A stretch of 13,542 bases of DNA. Origin: Gemmatimonadota bacterium (GTDB taxonomy: Bacteria; 4572-55; J002). A model generated the notes under the pieces. It was given only the letters and a program-made list of their open reading frames with translations, had not been told where the DNA came from and searched no databases. The translations under genes were made by a program, and so were the position numbers. Location: contig RFFQ01000180.1 in NCBI GenBank assembly GCA_003697105.1, positions 1 through 13,542 on the forward strand, read 5' to 3'. Of the stretch, positions 7,259 through 13,542 are shown piece by piece (the first letter of the stretch is position 1; each line of letters begins with the position of its first letter).

Positions 7259-10246
7259 TTATTTCAACAACACACTGTGGATGGTGTGGGTGGTATTCCG
7301 CCATGAGAGCCGGATCAAATAAACCCCCGAGGGGTGCGCTCTGGCATTCCATTGAACCTGATAAGTGCCTTTTTCTTGCCATTCATCCACTAGAATCGTT
7401 ACCAATTTCCCGGCGATATTATACACCTTTAAGATGACCTGACCGGCTTCCGGGAGGTCATAGCGGAGTGTCGTTACGGGATTAAATGGATTGGGGTAGT
7501 TTTGGTGCAAACGGACGTTTTGCGGCACGGCGGGGCGGTGATCGGGTTTTCCGGCAGAGATGATTGGGTCTTCTGGGGCGTAGATGGTTTCGATATAGCG
7601 CACTATCAGGGAATCCGGCTCGACAGGGGTCTCCAGTTGCAGGTAATACCTGTCATTGGGGTTGGGGATATCCACCGGTAGTTGGGTGACGGTCTGCCAT
7701 TCGCTCCACTCAATCACACTGATGTCATCAAACCAGGTGATTCCGGTTCCTGTTGCGGGTCCTTCGCTGTTGAGCCGTACATTTAGGTAGATCGTCTCCG
7801 GTGGAATCTCCATTTCATGCCAGAGGTACGTCCAATCGGCATCACCTTGGATGGCGGTTCCGATATTTTCTGTTCCTAGATTTTCACCCAGCGTGCGCCA
7901 CCGGTAATAGCGGGTGTGGATGGTGGCATTGGCGGCATTTTCGGTTTTAATCCAGCCTTGAACGGTGTGAGGTTTGGTGGCGTCGATGGGTAACCGTTTT
8001 TCCAAATGGGTGTTTAGCCGGACCCAACCTGCGGGACGCTCCTGTTTCAGGGAGCGCTGACCACGGTGAGCGATGGTTTCATCAATGGATTCGTCCGCGT
8101 GATCCAATTCCCACAAAGTAGAACCTTCCGCTTCAAAATTACCCATCCAGAGTACCTCTCGCCCGATTCGATACCGCCATGGGTGCGGTTGGGGGCGAAT
8201 CTCATAGAGCTGGCTGAGGAACCCTTCACGTTCCAACCGGATGGGTACGGTTTGCCAGCGGAGCGAGTCCGCCGGTTGGAGCGCGAGCTGTATGGTGAAC
8301 ATCTCGCTGTGGGTTTCCTGTGTGGCGGGGTCTAAAACGACATATCCGCGCCCTGCTTCGCGATCCACGTGGAGGATCGTCCCCAGATCGCGGGACAACT
8401 GTGCCAGATGATCCAGTATGAACAGCCCTAATTCACCGGTTGCCGGAGTTGGGATGTAATCATCAATGTAAATGGGGGTGATGCTCCACCGGTAAAAGCC
8501 GCGTTGGTCATACTCCGCGTTGAGGATGATCGAAGGAAAGGTCTCTGGGAAATTTTGATCAAAAGCAAAATTGCCTAAGGAGTGGGCAATGACCTTTCCC
8601 TGATAGACCTCAATTCCCTGCAAGACATGGGGATGGTGGCAGATCACCGCGTCTGCACCGGCATCGATTGCCATTTGCCGCAAGGTTCGGTCTGCCGGTT
8701 GGGGGGTGCGAAGGTTCGCGGCATCTCGTGACCCTTGTATCCGATATGCTTCCCCCCGGATGATACTTTCACCTGCCATTTCGGGATGTTCAGCGTACTC
8801 ATATCCGGCGTGAAGTTCTAAGATGATGGCATCGGCATCCGTCCGGACGGCGTCGATCATCCGCAGAACGTCATAGACGGTCTCTTCAGCAAACCCCGGC
8901 TTGTTAAAACCGGCATTCAAAAAGGGTTGGAGGTTATCGTATTGCCCGGTACGGTCACAAAAGGCTAAAAAGGCAAAATTGACTCCTTTTTCGGAATAAA
9001 ACAGCGGTTGGTATGCCTGATAGGCATTATCTCCCCCACCTGAATGGGCAATTCCGGCACTATCCAGCAATGCCTGTGTGTGCCGTTGTCCCTCGACCCC
9101 AAAATCGATGGCATGATTATTCGCCAAAGAGACGACATCAATACCGGCGTAAGAGAGGGCGGTTACATTTGCTGGAGAACCCCGGAATACATACGATTTA
9201 GAAGGGTGTGGTGTGCCGCGGTCGGTGAGGGGGCATTCCAGATTCGCCACAGTCACATCGGCGGCACGTCCTAGTACGTCCCGGGTGGGTTCAAAAATCA
9301 CTTCTGCTCCGTATGTGGGGATGATACCGCCTTCTTCTTCGTAACGGCGCGCCAGCATAATATCCCCAACAAAATTGAAGGTGACCGGAAAGCTTGTTTC
9401 GCCTGTATCCACACTGATTTGGGTGGTTGCCCAACCGGATTTGCGGGTGGTATCGGTGACGGTCAAGCGGACGGTGTAGGGGTGATCATCTTCCACAATA
9501 AAGGTGTGTACCGGGTTGGTTTCGTAGCTGGTGGTACTGTCGCCAAAATCCCAATGGTAGATGTGGATGTCACTATCCGGATCGACGACCTCTGCTCCAA
9601 ACGCGACTGTCACGGCGCGCAAGCCGGCTGGTGTCCGGAACGGGCGTCCGATGTCCGTCAAAATGGTCACCTGCGGAGCAACCGGCAGATCGTCTGTGAT
9701 GTCTAAAATCTCATCGATAAAGAAAAACCGGACACCGGTCGTATCCCGGTCATTAAAAAACGCCAGATGATCAATCTGCGGGAGATAGCCAAAATTTGCC
9801 AACCAGTCTGCTCCGACCGGTAGTTGGTAAATTTGCCAGTCCCCGACCGGAAACGCCCCCTGATAGACGGTTGTCCAGATGTCATTATCGAGCGCTTCGC
9901 TACCGCTAAAAGCGTACCGCAGTTCATGGAGCGAATCCAGCAGAGCAATCCCTTGAATCTCTGCCGCCTCGCTGAGGACTTTTGCCGCCACTTGCCAGAC
10001 GGTGGCGGTATCCAGTGGGGTGGGTTCAATGGTTTCCAATTTCCACGTATTCCCAAAAATCAGCAGGGCAAACGCGGATTCATCATACGTGTCGGTGGCA
10101 GTGATTTGCCACGCCGCCGGATTCTGATCTTCCTCAGGATACGAGAAGAGAATCACCTCGCCGTCGTTAAAATCTTCAATGATTTCAGCGGCAAAACTGG
10201 GCAGGATCAGCAAACAACTGAATCCGACTGCCAAAATAGCATTCAT
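7259..10246 (-). CDS. Secreted CapA-family metallophosphatase-like protein with T9SS sorting domain
   Basis: A 995-residue exported protein. A signal peptide (MNAILAVGFSCLLILPSFAA) is followed by a jelly-roll, carbohydrate-binding-like region (about 22-185) and a PKD domain (about 193-281, with YHWDFGDS). Next comes a CapA/PgsA-type capsule-synthesis domain (about 287-580: FVGDIMLAR, NLECPLT, LANNHAIDFG, LHAGYEY, HHPHVLQG, HSLGNFAFD). A second binding-like jelly roll (about 699-848) and a C-terminal T9SS type A sorting domain with QNYPNPFNP (915-923) and SGVYLIRL complete the chain. CapA proteins have a calcineurin-like fold and are linked to poly-gamma-glutamate or capsule, and some act as phosphatases; the substrate here is unknown. 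The ATG at 10246 has GGGAG 8 nt upstream and gives a clean signal peptide. An ATG at 10297 directly abuts the promoter -10 box and lacks a ribosome site. It is the first gene of the four-gene operon. Confidence 0.88.
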   Translation of the reverse strand: MNAILAVGFSCLLILPSFAAEIIEDFNDGEVILFSYPEEDQNPAAWQITATDTYDESAFALLIFGNTWKLETIEPTPLDTATVWQVAAKVLSEAAEIQGIALLDSLHELRYAFSGSEALDNDIWTTVYQGAFPVGDWQIYQLPVGADWLANFGYLPQIDHLAFFNDRDTTGVRFFFIDEILDITDDLPVAPQVTILTDIGRPFRTPAGLRAVTVAFGAEVVDPDSDIHIYHWDFGDSTTSYETNPVHTFIVEDDHPYTVRLTVTDTTRKSGWATTQISVDTGETSFPVTFNFVGDIMLARRYEEEGGIIPTYGAEVIFEPTRDVLGRAADVTVANLECPLTDRGTPHPSKSYVFRGSPANVTALSYAGIDVVSLANNHAIDFGVEGQRHTQALLDSAGIAHSGGGDNAYQAYQPLFYSEKGVNFAFLAFCDRTGQYDNLQPFLNAGFNKPGFAEETVYDVLRMIDAVRTDADAIILELHAGYEYAEHPEMAGESIIRGEAYRIQGSRDAANLRTPQPADRTLRQMAIDAGADAVICHHPHVLQGIEVYQGKVIAHSLGNFAFDQNFPETFPSIILNAEYDQRGFYRWSITPIYIDDYIPTPATGELGLFILDHLAQLSRDLGTILHVDREAGRGYVVLDPATQETHSEMFTIQLALQPADSLRWQTVPIRLEREGFLSQLYEIRPQPHPWRYRIGREVLWMGNFEAEGSTLWELDHADESIDETIAHRGQRSLKQERPAGWVRLNTHLEKRLPIDATKPHTVQGWIKTENAANATIHTRYYRWRTLGENLGTENIGTAIQGDADWTYLWHEMEIPPETIYLNVRLNSEGPATGTGITWFDDISVIEWSEWQTVTQLPVDIPNPNDRYYLQLETPVEPDSLIVRYIETIYAPEDPIISAGKPDHRPAVPQNVRLHQNYPNPFNPVTTLRYDLPEAGQVILKVYNIAGKLVTILVDEWQEKGTYQVQWNARAHPSGVYLIRLSWRNTTHTIHSVLLK

Positions 10247-10297
10247 GAGTATCGCTCCCGCGCTGAGGGTTGTTTCCCAAGGACGTGTTTGAAGCAT

Positions 10298-10324
10298 AGT
10301 ATATCAAAACGGAAATGTTTTCAA
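10298..10324 (-). promoter_or_regulatory. Putative promoter of the capA-GT9-TIR-kdsD operon
   Basis: On the - strand a TTGAAA (10324-10319) and a TATACT (10303-10298) are separated by 15 bp, slightly short of the usual 17. Transcription would start near 10291, upstream of the ATG at 10246 but downstream of the alternative ATG at 10297, which supports the shorter protein. The consensus assumed is the standard housekeeping sigma one. Confidence 0.45.
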
Positions 10325-10351
10325 GCACTTTTGTTGAATTGGAAAAAGCCC

Positions 10352-10380
10352 TTGACAATAACCGGCATGAACCATTAAAC
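10352..10380 (+). promoter_or_regulatory. Putative promoter of phhB
   Basis: A perfect TTGACA (10352-10357) is followed 16-18 bp later by a poor, A/T-rich -10 region (ATTAAAC, 10374-10380). It points to the pterin dehydratase gene and is divergent from the operon promoter on the other strand. Confidence 0.35.
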
Positions 10381-10424
10381 AAACAGATGTGAAGATTAAA
10401 AATGAACCCAGCAAGGAGGAAACC

Positions 10425-10766
10425 ATGATGAAATTAGCGGAGATGCATTGCGAACCCACTCACGCGGATTCTAAACCGCTGACACCGGCTGAAATTGAGG
10501 CGTATCGGGATCAAATTCCGCAATGGAACGTGACCACGGTGGAAGGGATTGACCGCATTGAGCGAGAATATACGTTTAAGGACTTTGTTACCGCGATCTC
10601 GTTTGCCAATAAAGTCGGTGAGATTGCCGAAGCTGAAGATCATCATCCGGCACTGCTCATCGAATGGGGTAAGGTGAAGGTCACGTGGTGGACGCATTCC
10701 ATCGGGGGCTTGCACTTGAACGACCTGATTATGGCGGCACAATCGGATGTATTATATGCCGGGTGA
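10425..10766 (+). CDS. phhB: Pterin-4a-carbinolamine dehydratase
   Basis: Dehydrates 4a-hydroxytetrahydrobiopterin (or the tetrahydropterin used by bacteria) to recycle the cofactor of aromatic amino acid hydroxylases, in the cytoplasm. The 113 residues match the size of the family. The signature EDHHPAL (71-77) with His73 and His74, then VTWWTHSIGGLHLND (86-100) with His91 and Asp100, carries the expected active-site histidines. AAGGAGGA at 10413-10420 decides the start: it sits 4 nt before the ATG at 10425 and 7 nt before a second ATG at 10428. A GTG at 10389 in the same frame has no such site. No hydroxylase gene is visible, so the partner enzyme is elsewhere or the protein has another role, as known for some DCoH-type homologues. 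It stands alone between a divergent operon and a terminator. Confidence 0.95.
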   Translation: MMKLAEMHCEPTHADSKPLTPAEIEAYRDQIPQWNVTTVEGIDRIEREYTFKDFVTAISFANKVGEIAEAEDHHPALLIEWGKVKVTWWTHSIGGLHLNDLIMAAQSDVLYAG

Positions 10767-10792
10767 GAGGTGGTTATCCCGTCAAACCGGTT

Positions 10793-10829
10793 AAACCCTT
10801 AGGGCATTGAGATGCCCTAAGGGTTTTTT
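10793..10829 (+). terminator. Rho-independent terminator after phhB
   Basis: A perfect 15-bp stem (10793-10807 with 10812-10826, arm AAACCCTTAGGGCAT) with a TGAG loop runs into a six-T tract at 10824-10829. It lies 27 nt after the phhB stop and 13 nt before the end of the convergent peptidase gene. On the - strand the trailing T-run is only three bases, so it may serve that gene weakly. Confidence 0.92.
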
Positions 10830-10841
10830 ATTGTTGGTGCC

Positions 10842-13289
10842 TCATTTATGGCGTGGCGGTGCATTTTTAACGTAGGTATCGAGCCACCGGGTCATTTCCC
10901 ATGCCATGTGCATAATGGATTCGCGGGCGCGGTAGCTGTGAGATTCGTGGGGTAGCATGACCAATCGTGCCGTTTTGCCCAGCCCTTTGAGAGCCTCGTA
11001 CATGCGTTCACTCTGCATGGGGAACGTACCGGCGTTGTTGTCCGCATCACCGTGGATCAGCAGGAGGGGTTCGTTGATGTGGTCGGCATACATGAACGGC
11101 GACATTTTAATGTAGGTGTCCCGTGCTTCCCACAAGGTGCGTTCTTCTGCCTGAAAGCCGAACGGTGTTAGGGTGCGGTTGTACGCTCCGGTTCGGGCGA
11201 TGCCTGCCCGAAACAGATCGGAATGTGCCAGCAAATTGGCGGTCATAAACGCACCGTAGGAGTGCCCGCCGATGGCAATTCGATCCGCATCGGCGACACC
11301 CCGGCGTACAATTTCATCCACTGCCACTTGCGCACCAGCGACCAATTGTTCCACATAGGTGTCGTTGGGTTCGGCATCCCCTTCGCCAATGATGGGTAAG
11401 GACGGGTCATCGAGAACGGCATAGCCATGTACCAGCCATAACAGGGGTGTCCACCAGCCAACCCGATCAAATTGGTAGGGGGAATCGGTGATTTGACCGG
11501 CGGCATCCGCACTTTTGAACTCTTCCGGGTACGCCCAGACGAGTACCGGCAAGGGTCCTTGTTCTGGGGTGTAGCCGGGTGGTAAGTAGAGCGTGGCGCT
11601 CAGGTTCACACTGTCCGCCCGCTGGTACTGGATCAATTCTTTTCGTACGTCCTTCAATTGTGGGGTTGGGTGAGGAAAATCGGTTAGCTGGGTCAGGGTA
11701 CTGTCGTCCAGATCGCGCACAAAATAATTGCGCGGCTGCTCGACGGCTTCTCGGCCGGTGAGGAGCAACCGTTCTTCCGGGTCGATTAACCGGATGCCGT
11801 ACTCATAAAAGGGTGCTTCGGATCGCCACAACCGGGTGGATTTGCCACTTTCCAGATCGAATTGATCCATAAAGGGGCGTTTCCCTTCCGGCGAATGCCC
11901 GTCGCCTGCCATAAAAATTGTTTTTCCGTCATCAAGGAGGATCAAGGTGCGGGTTCCGGATGGGGTGTAAGCCTTCATTGGATCGCCGGGATCGGTGTAG
12001 CGATCCTCAAAGGAGCGGTCGTAGATCAGGTGGGGTACTTTTTCCGGGTGATCCGGTTGGATGCGCCACATGCGGGATTGGCGGGTGCTCCACCACCAGT
12101 CGTAAACCAGTGCCACCTCTCCAGTGCCCCAATCGACGCCACCGTAACGCAGACCCAGTGCCGCTAATAATACAGGATCGCCATCAAATGGCGCTTTTAA
12201 TGCGTACAGATGATCGCGGATTTTTGCCTCCGTTTTGGGGTCGCCACCATCTTGTGCTTCTGCCCAGACCACCGTTGCCGGAACATCGGCTCGCCATTCC
12301 ACACGACGTGCCCCCCGCCGGGCGGCACCACGCCCAATAGGGATTTCTTCCGCCAGCGGCAGGTCATCAATTTGCCGCACAACCCTTCCAGACCGGTCCC
12401 AAATTTCGATGGTTTTCGGGAAGCGATACGCCGGCACGAGGTAAGAAAACGGGCGGTGGATGGTCTCAACCAAAAAATAGTTGCCATCTGGGGAGGGTTC
12501 GGCGGTGATGATCAATGCCGGATCGCCTAAGCGATTCACCGTACCTTCCACATCCACGGTTGCCACTTGGGCAGTTAGGTAATATTCAAATAGGTCTTCA
12601 TCATGGGGATTTTTCAGTAGGTCGGCATAGGTGCGGGCGGGTGCTTTTTTACCGGTATTTTCCTGTACGATAGGTCCCACGGGCACTTGTGGGGCTTGGG
12701 GTTTTTCCTGCCGCTTTTCCGGCAGGGCACGGCAGACCAAGGTTCGGCTATCCGAGAGCCAGTAGAACGCATCCCCGTAAGCGGCGTCGTTTAAGCGGAG
12801 GGTACTTAGGCGGCGGGCGGTGCTTGTGGCGACCTCTGCCAACCATAATTCAACCGCTTCCGAACTTGTTCGTGTGAACGCCACGTACCGGCTATCCGGC
12901 GACCACTTGAAGGTTTGCAGTTTGGGGTTCTCCGGTAATCCGGTGATTTTCTGCTGAGATTGATCGGAAATCTTCAATAGTGTCAGGGAATTGCGATAGT
13001 AATTCCGGCTTGACCCGTTGGTACGCGGGTTGATGCGCAGCCCTGCCAGTCGTTCTTCCGGTTGAGCAACTTCTTCAATCGAGGGATAATTGGGGATGCC
13101 AATGAGTAGTAACCATTGATTATCTGGGCTGATGCTGGCGTACGGTGTTCGGGGGGCATCAATCAGGGCGGCGATCTCATCCGGGGGCATTTGGTAGGTG
13201 AGCGTGGTTTCGGCAGAGATGATACCGGTAGCGGTGGCATCAAACATCAGGGTCAGGCTGGCTAAAAAAATGATGGTTTTAAGGCGCAT
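10842..13289 (-). CDS. S9 family (prolyl oligopeptidase-type) serine peptidase, probably exported
   Basis: An 815-residue protein with an N-terminal signal-like segment (hydrophobic 5-25, SAETT after it). A beta-propeller region follows (about 45-535, with PD40-type blades such as FKWSPDSRYVAF at 127-138) and then an alpha/beta-hydrolase domain (about 550-808). The predicted triad is Ser677 in GGHSYGA, Asp750 in HGDADNN and His784 in PHESHSY. The start of the mature chain (LIDAPRTPYASISPDNQWLLL, then RLAGLRINPRTNG) resembles the S9 subgroup that includes chloroplast glutamyl endopeptidase, so cleavage after acidic residues is possible but unproven. No good ribosome site precedes the ATG (GAGG is 12 nt away). 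The start overlaps the end of the upstream MscS reading frame by 11 nt, which implies translational coupling, and that upstream gene is now broken by an insertion sequence. Confidence 0.92.
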   Translation of the reverse strand: MRLKTIIFLASLTLMFDATATGIISAETTLTYQMPPDEIAALIDAPRTPYASISPDNQWLLLIGIPNYPSIEEVAQPEERLAGLRINPRTNGSSRNYYRNSLTLLKISDQSQQKITGLPENPKLQTFKWSPDSRYVAFTRTSSEAVELWLAEVATSTARRLSTLRLNDAAYGDAFYWLSDSRTLVCRALPEKRQEKPQAPQVPVGPIVQENTGKKAPARTYADLLKNPHDEDLFEYYLTAQVATVDVEGTVNRLGDPALIITAEPSPDGNYFLVETIHRPFSYLVPAYRFPKTIEIWDRSGRVVRQIDDLPLAEEIPIGRGAARRGARRVEWRADVPATVVWAEAQDGGDPKTEAKIRDHLYALKAPFDGDPVLLAALGLRYGGVDWGTGEVALVYDWWWSTRQSRMWRIQPDHPEKVPHLIYDRSFEDRYTDPGDPMKAYTPSGTRTLILLDDGKTIFMAGDGHSPEGKRPFMDQFDLESGKSTRLWRSEAPFYEYGIRLIDPEERLLLTGREAVEQPRNYFVRDLDDSTLTQLTDFPHPTPQLKDVRKELIQYQRADSVNLSATLYLPPGYTPEQGPLPVLVWAYPEEFKSADAAGQITDSPYQFDRVGWWTPLLWLVHGYAVLDDPSLPIIGEGDAEPNDTYVEQLVAGAQVAVDEIVRRGVADADRIAIGGHSYGAFMTANLLAHSDLFRAGIARTGAYNRTLTPFGFQAEERTLWEARDTYIKMSPFMYADHINEPLLLIHGDADNNAGTFPMQSERMYEALKGLGKTARLVMLPHESHSYRARESIMHMAWEMTRWLDTYVKNAPPRHK

Positions 13290-13431
13290 GATGGGGTGTA
13301 TCCTCTTTTAGATGACGGAAAGTCATTTCGACCCGTAGCGGTTCGGATGCCGATCCCGCATAAAGCGACACATGGGGGAACGGTATTTCAATACCTTCTT
13401 GATCGAAACGGGTTTTGATGTGTTCCTGAAC
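13279..13431 (-). pseudogene. 3' remnant of an MscS-type mechanosensitive channel gene
   Basis: From the edge of the insertion sequence to a TAA at 13281-13279 the - strand encodes 50 residues beginning VQEHIKTRFDQEGIEIPFPH. The IK-x-RFD-x-EGIEIPFP string is the hallmark of the MscS channel C-terminus. Everything upstream (membrane pore and most of the beta domain) is separated by the insertion sequence or lies beyond the window. The frame stays intact right up to the junction, which suggests a recent insertion. It overlaps the peptidase start by 11 nt. Confidence 0.85.
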
Positions 13432-13542
13432 AGGACTTACGCAAACTAGGTTCTGTTGACATTTCGTAATTTGTTTATGACATATTGTTTCTTTGAAAGG
13501 AGAAACGCCCTATGTCATCAAAATTACGAACGGATCAATGGT
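13432..13542 (+). mobile_element. Left end of an insertion sequence, cut by the window edge
   Basis: The MscS frame breaks at AGGACTTACGCAA (13432 onward), a sequence type I recall at the ends of several bacterial insertion sequences. About 80 bp later a new + strand frame begins after a good ribosome site. A TTGACA at 13456-13461 may belong to its own promoter, though no good -10 box is seen. The right end, the terminal inverted repeat partner and the target duplication are outside the window, so family and exact boundary are not fixed (a few bases either way). Confidence 0.7.
13512..13542 (+). CDS. Transposase, first 10 codons only
   Basis: GAAAGGAG (13495-13502) precedes an ATG by 9 nt. 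The visible residues are MSSKLRTDQW. A basic start followed by a D-x-W motif resembles IS5-type transposases (LTDEQW), but ten residues cannot assign a family. The position just inside the presumed insertion-sequence end supports the call. Confidence 0.55.
   Translation, partial: MSSKLRTDQW

Noticed and set aside
9824-10378. A 184-codon + strand frame crossing the start of the CapA-like gene
   Set aside because: It has no ribosome site, shows no recognisable domain, and runs antisense to the signal peptide and first domain of the CapA-like protein.
11918-12530. Several + strand frames of 100-140 codons opposite the peptidase gene
   Set aside because: They overlap each other and the propeller coding region, and their Pro/Arg-rich translations are typical of antisense frames in moderately GC-rich DNA.
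1-13542. CRISPR arrays, tRNA or rRNA genes
   Set aside because: No regularly spaced repeats, cloverleaf-type segments or conserved ribosomal RNA stretches were seen on either strand by eye.

Overview
The window (about 13.5 kb, roughly half G+C) looks like the chromosome of a Gram-negative bacterium of the Fibrobacteres-Chlorobi-Bacteroidetes (FCB) superphylum or a related candidate phylum. The evidence is a C-terminal type IX secretion (T9SS) sorting domain with a QNYPNPFNP motif on a large CapA-type protein, Kdo and heptose genes (so an LPS-type outer membrane), and a probable exported S9 peptidase. The sequence does not allow placement below that level.

Layout, left to right. (1) 1-543, + strand: the 3' part of a gene for a probable lipoprotein of unknown function. 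(2) 544-766: an intergenic patch with two 33-bp palindromes and a decayed 106-bp copy of the end of the neighbouring kdsD gene, which together form an imperfect tandem duplication. (3) 10246 down to 767, - strand: four closely spaced genes that look like one operon. In transcription order they are a CapA-like secreted protein with a T9SS signal, a glycosyltransferase family 9 (heptosyltransferase-like) protein, a 1438-residue protein with three TIR domains, a seven-bladed WD40-type propeller and about 12 membrane spans, and KdsD (arabinose-5-phosphate isomerase). (4) 10298-10424: a divergent promoter region. (5) 10425-10766, + strand: pterin-4a-carbinolamine dehydratase (phhB), followed by a strong hairpin terminator. 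(6) 13289 down to 10842, - strand: an S9 prolyl-oligopeptidase-family peptidase. Its start overlaps the last codons of an MscS-type channel gene that has been cut off by an insertion sequence entering from the right edge.

The most striking object is the triple-TIR protein. Each of the three TIR domains keeps the glutamate expected of TIR NAD-consuming enzymes, and each is followed by the same helical module. A single membrane span and the charge pattern of the loops then predict that the propeller lies outside the cytoplasm, with an 11-span membrane domain after it. The gene sits between two LPS-precursor genes, and its stop codon is 2 nt from the preferred kdsD start. A reasonable hypothesis is an envelope-sensing, membrane-anchored TIR effector or signalling protein tied to cell-surface polysaccharide synthesis. 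The sequence suggests this but does not prove it.

A family of 33-bp palindromes (two perfect copies, one diverged copy) sits 14-25 nt after three stop codons and brackets the triple-TIR/kdsD pair.
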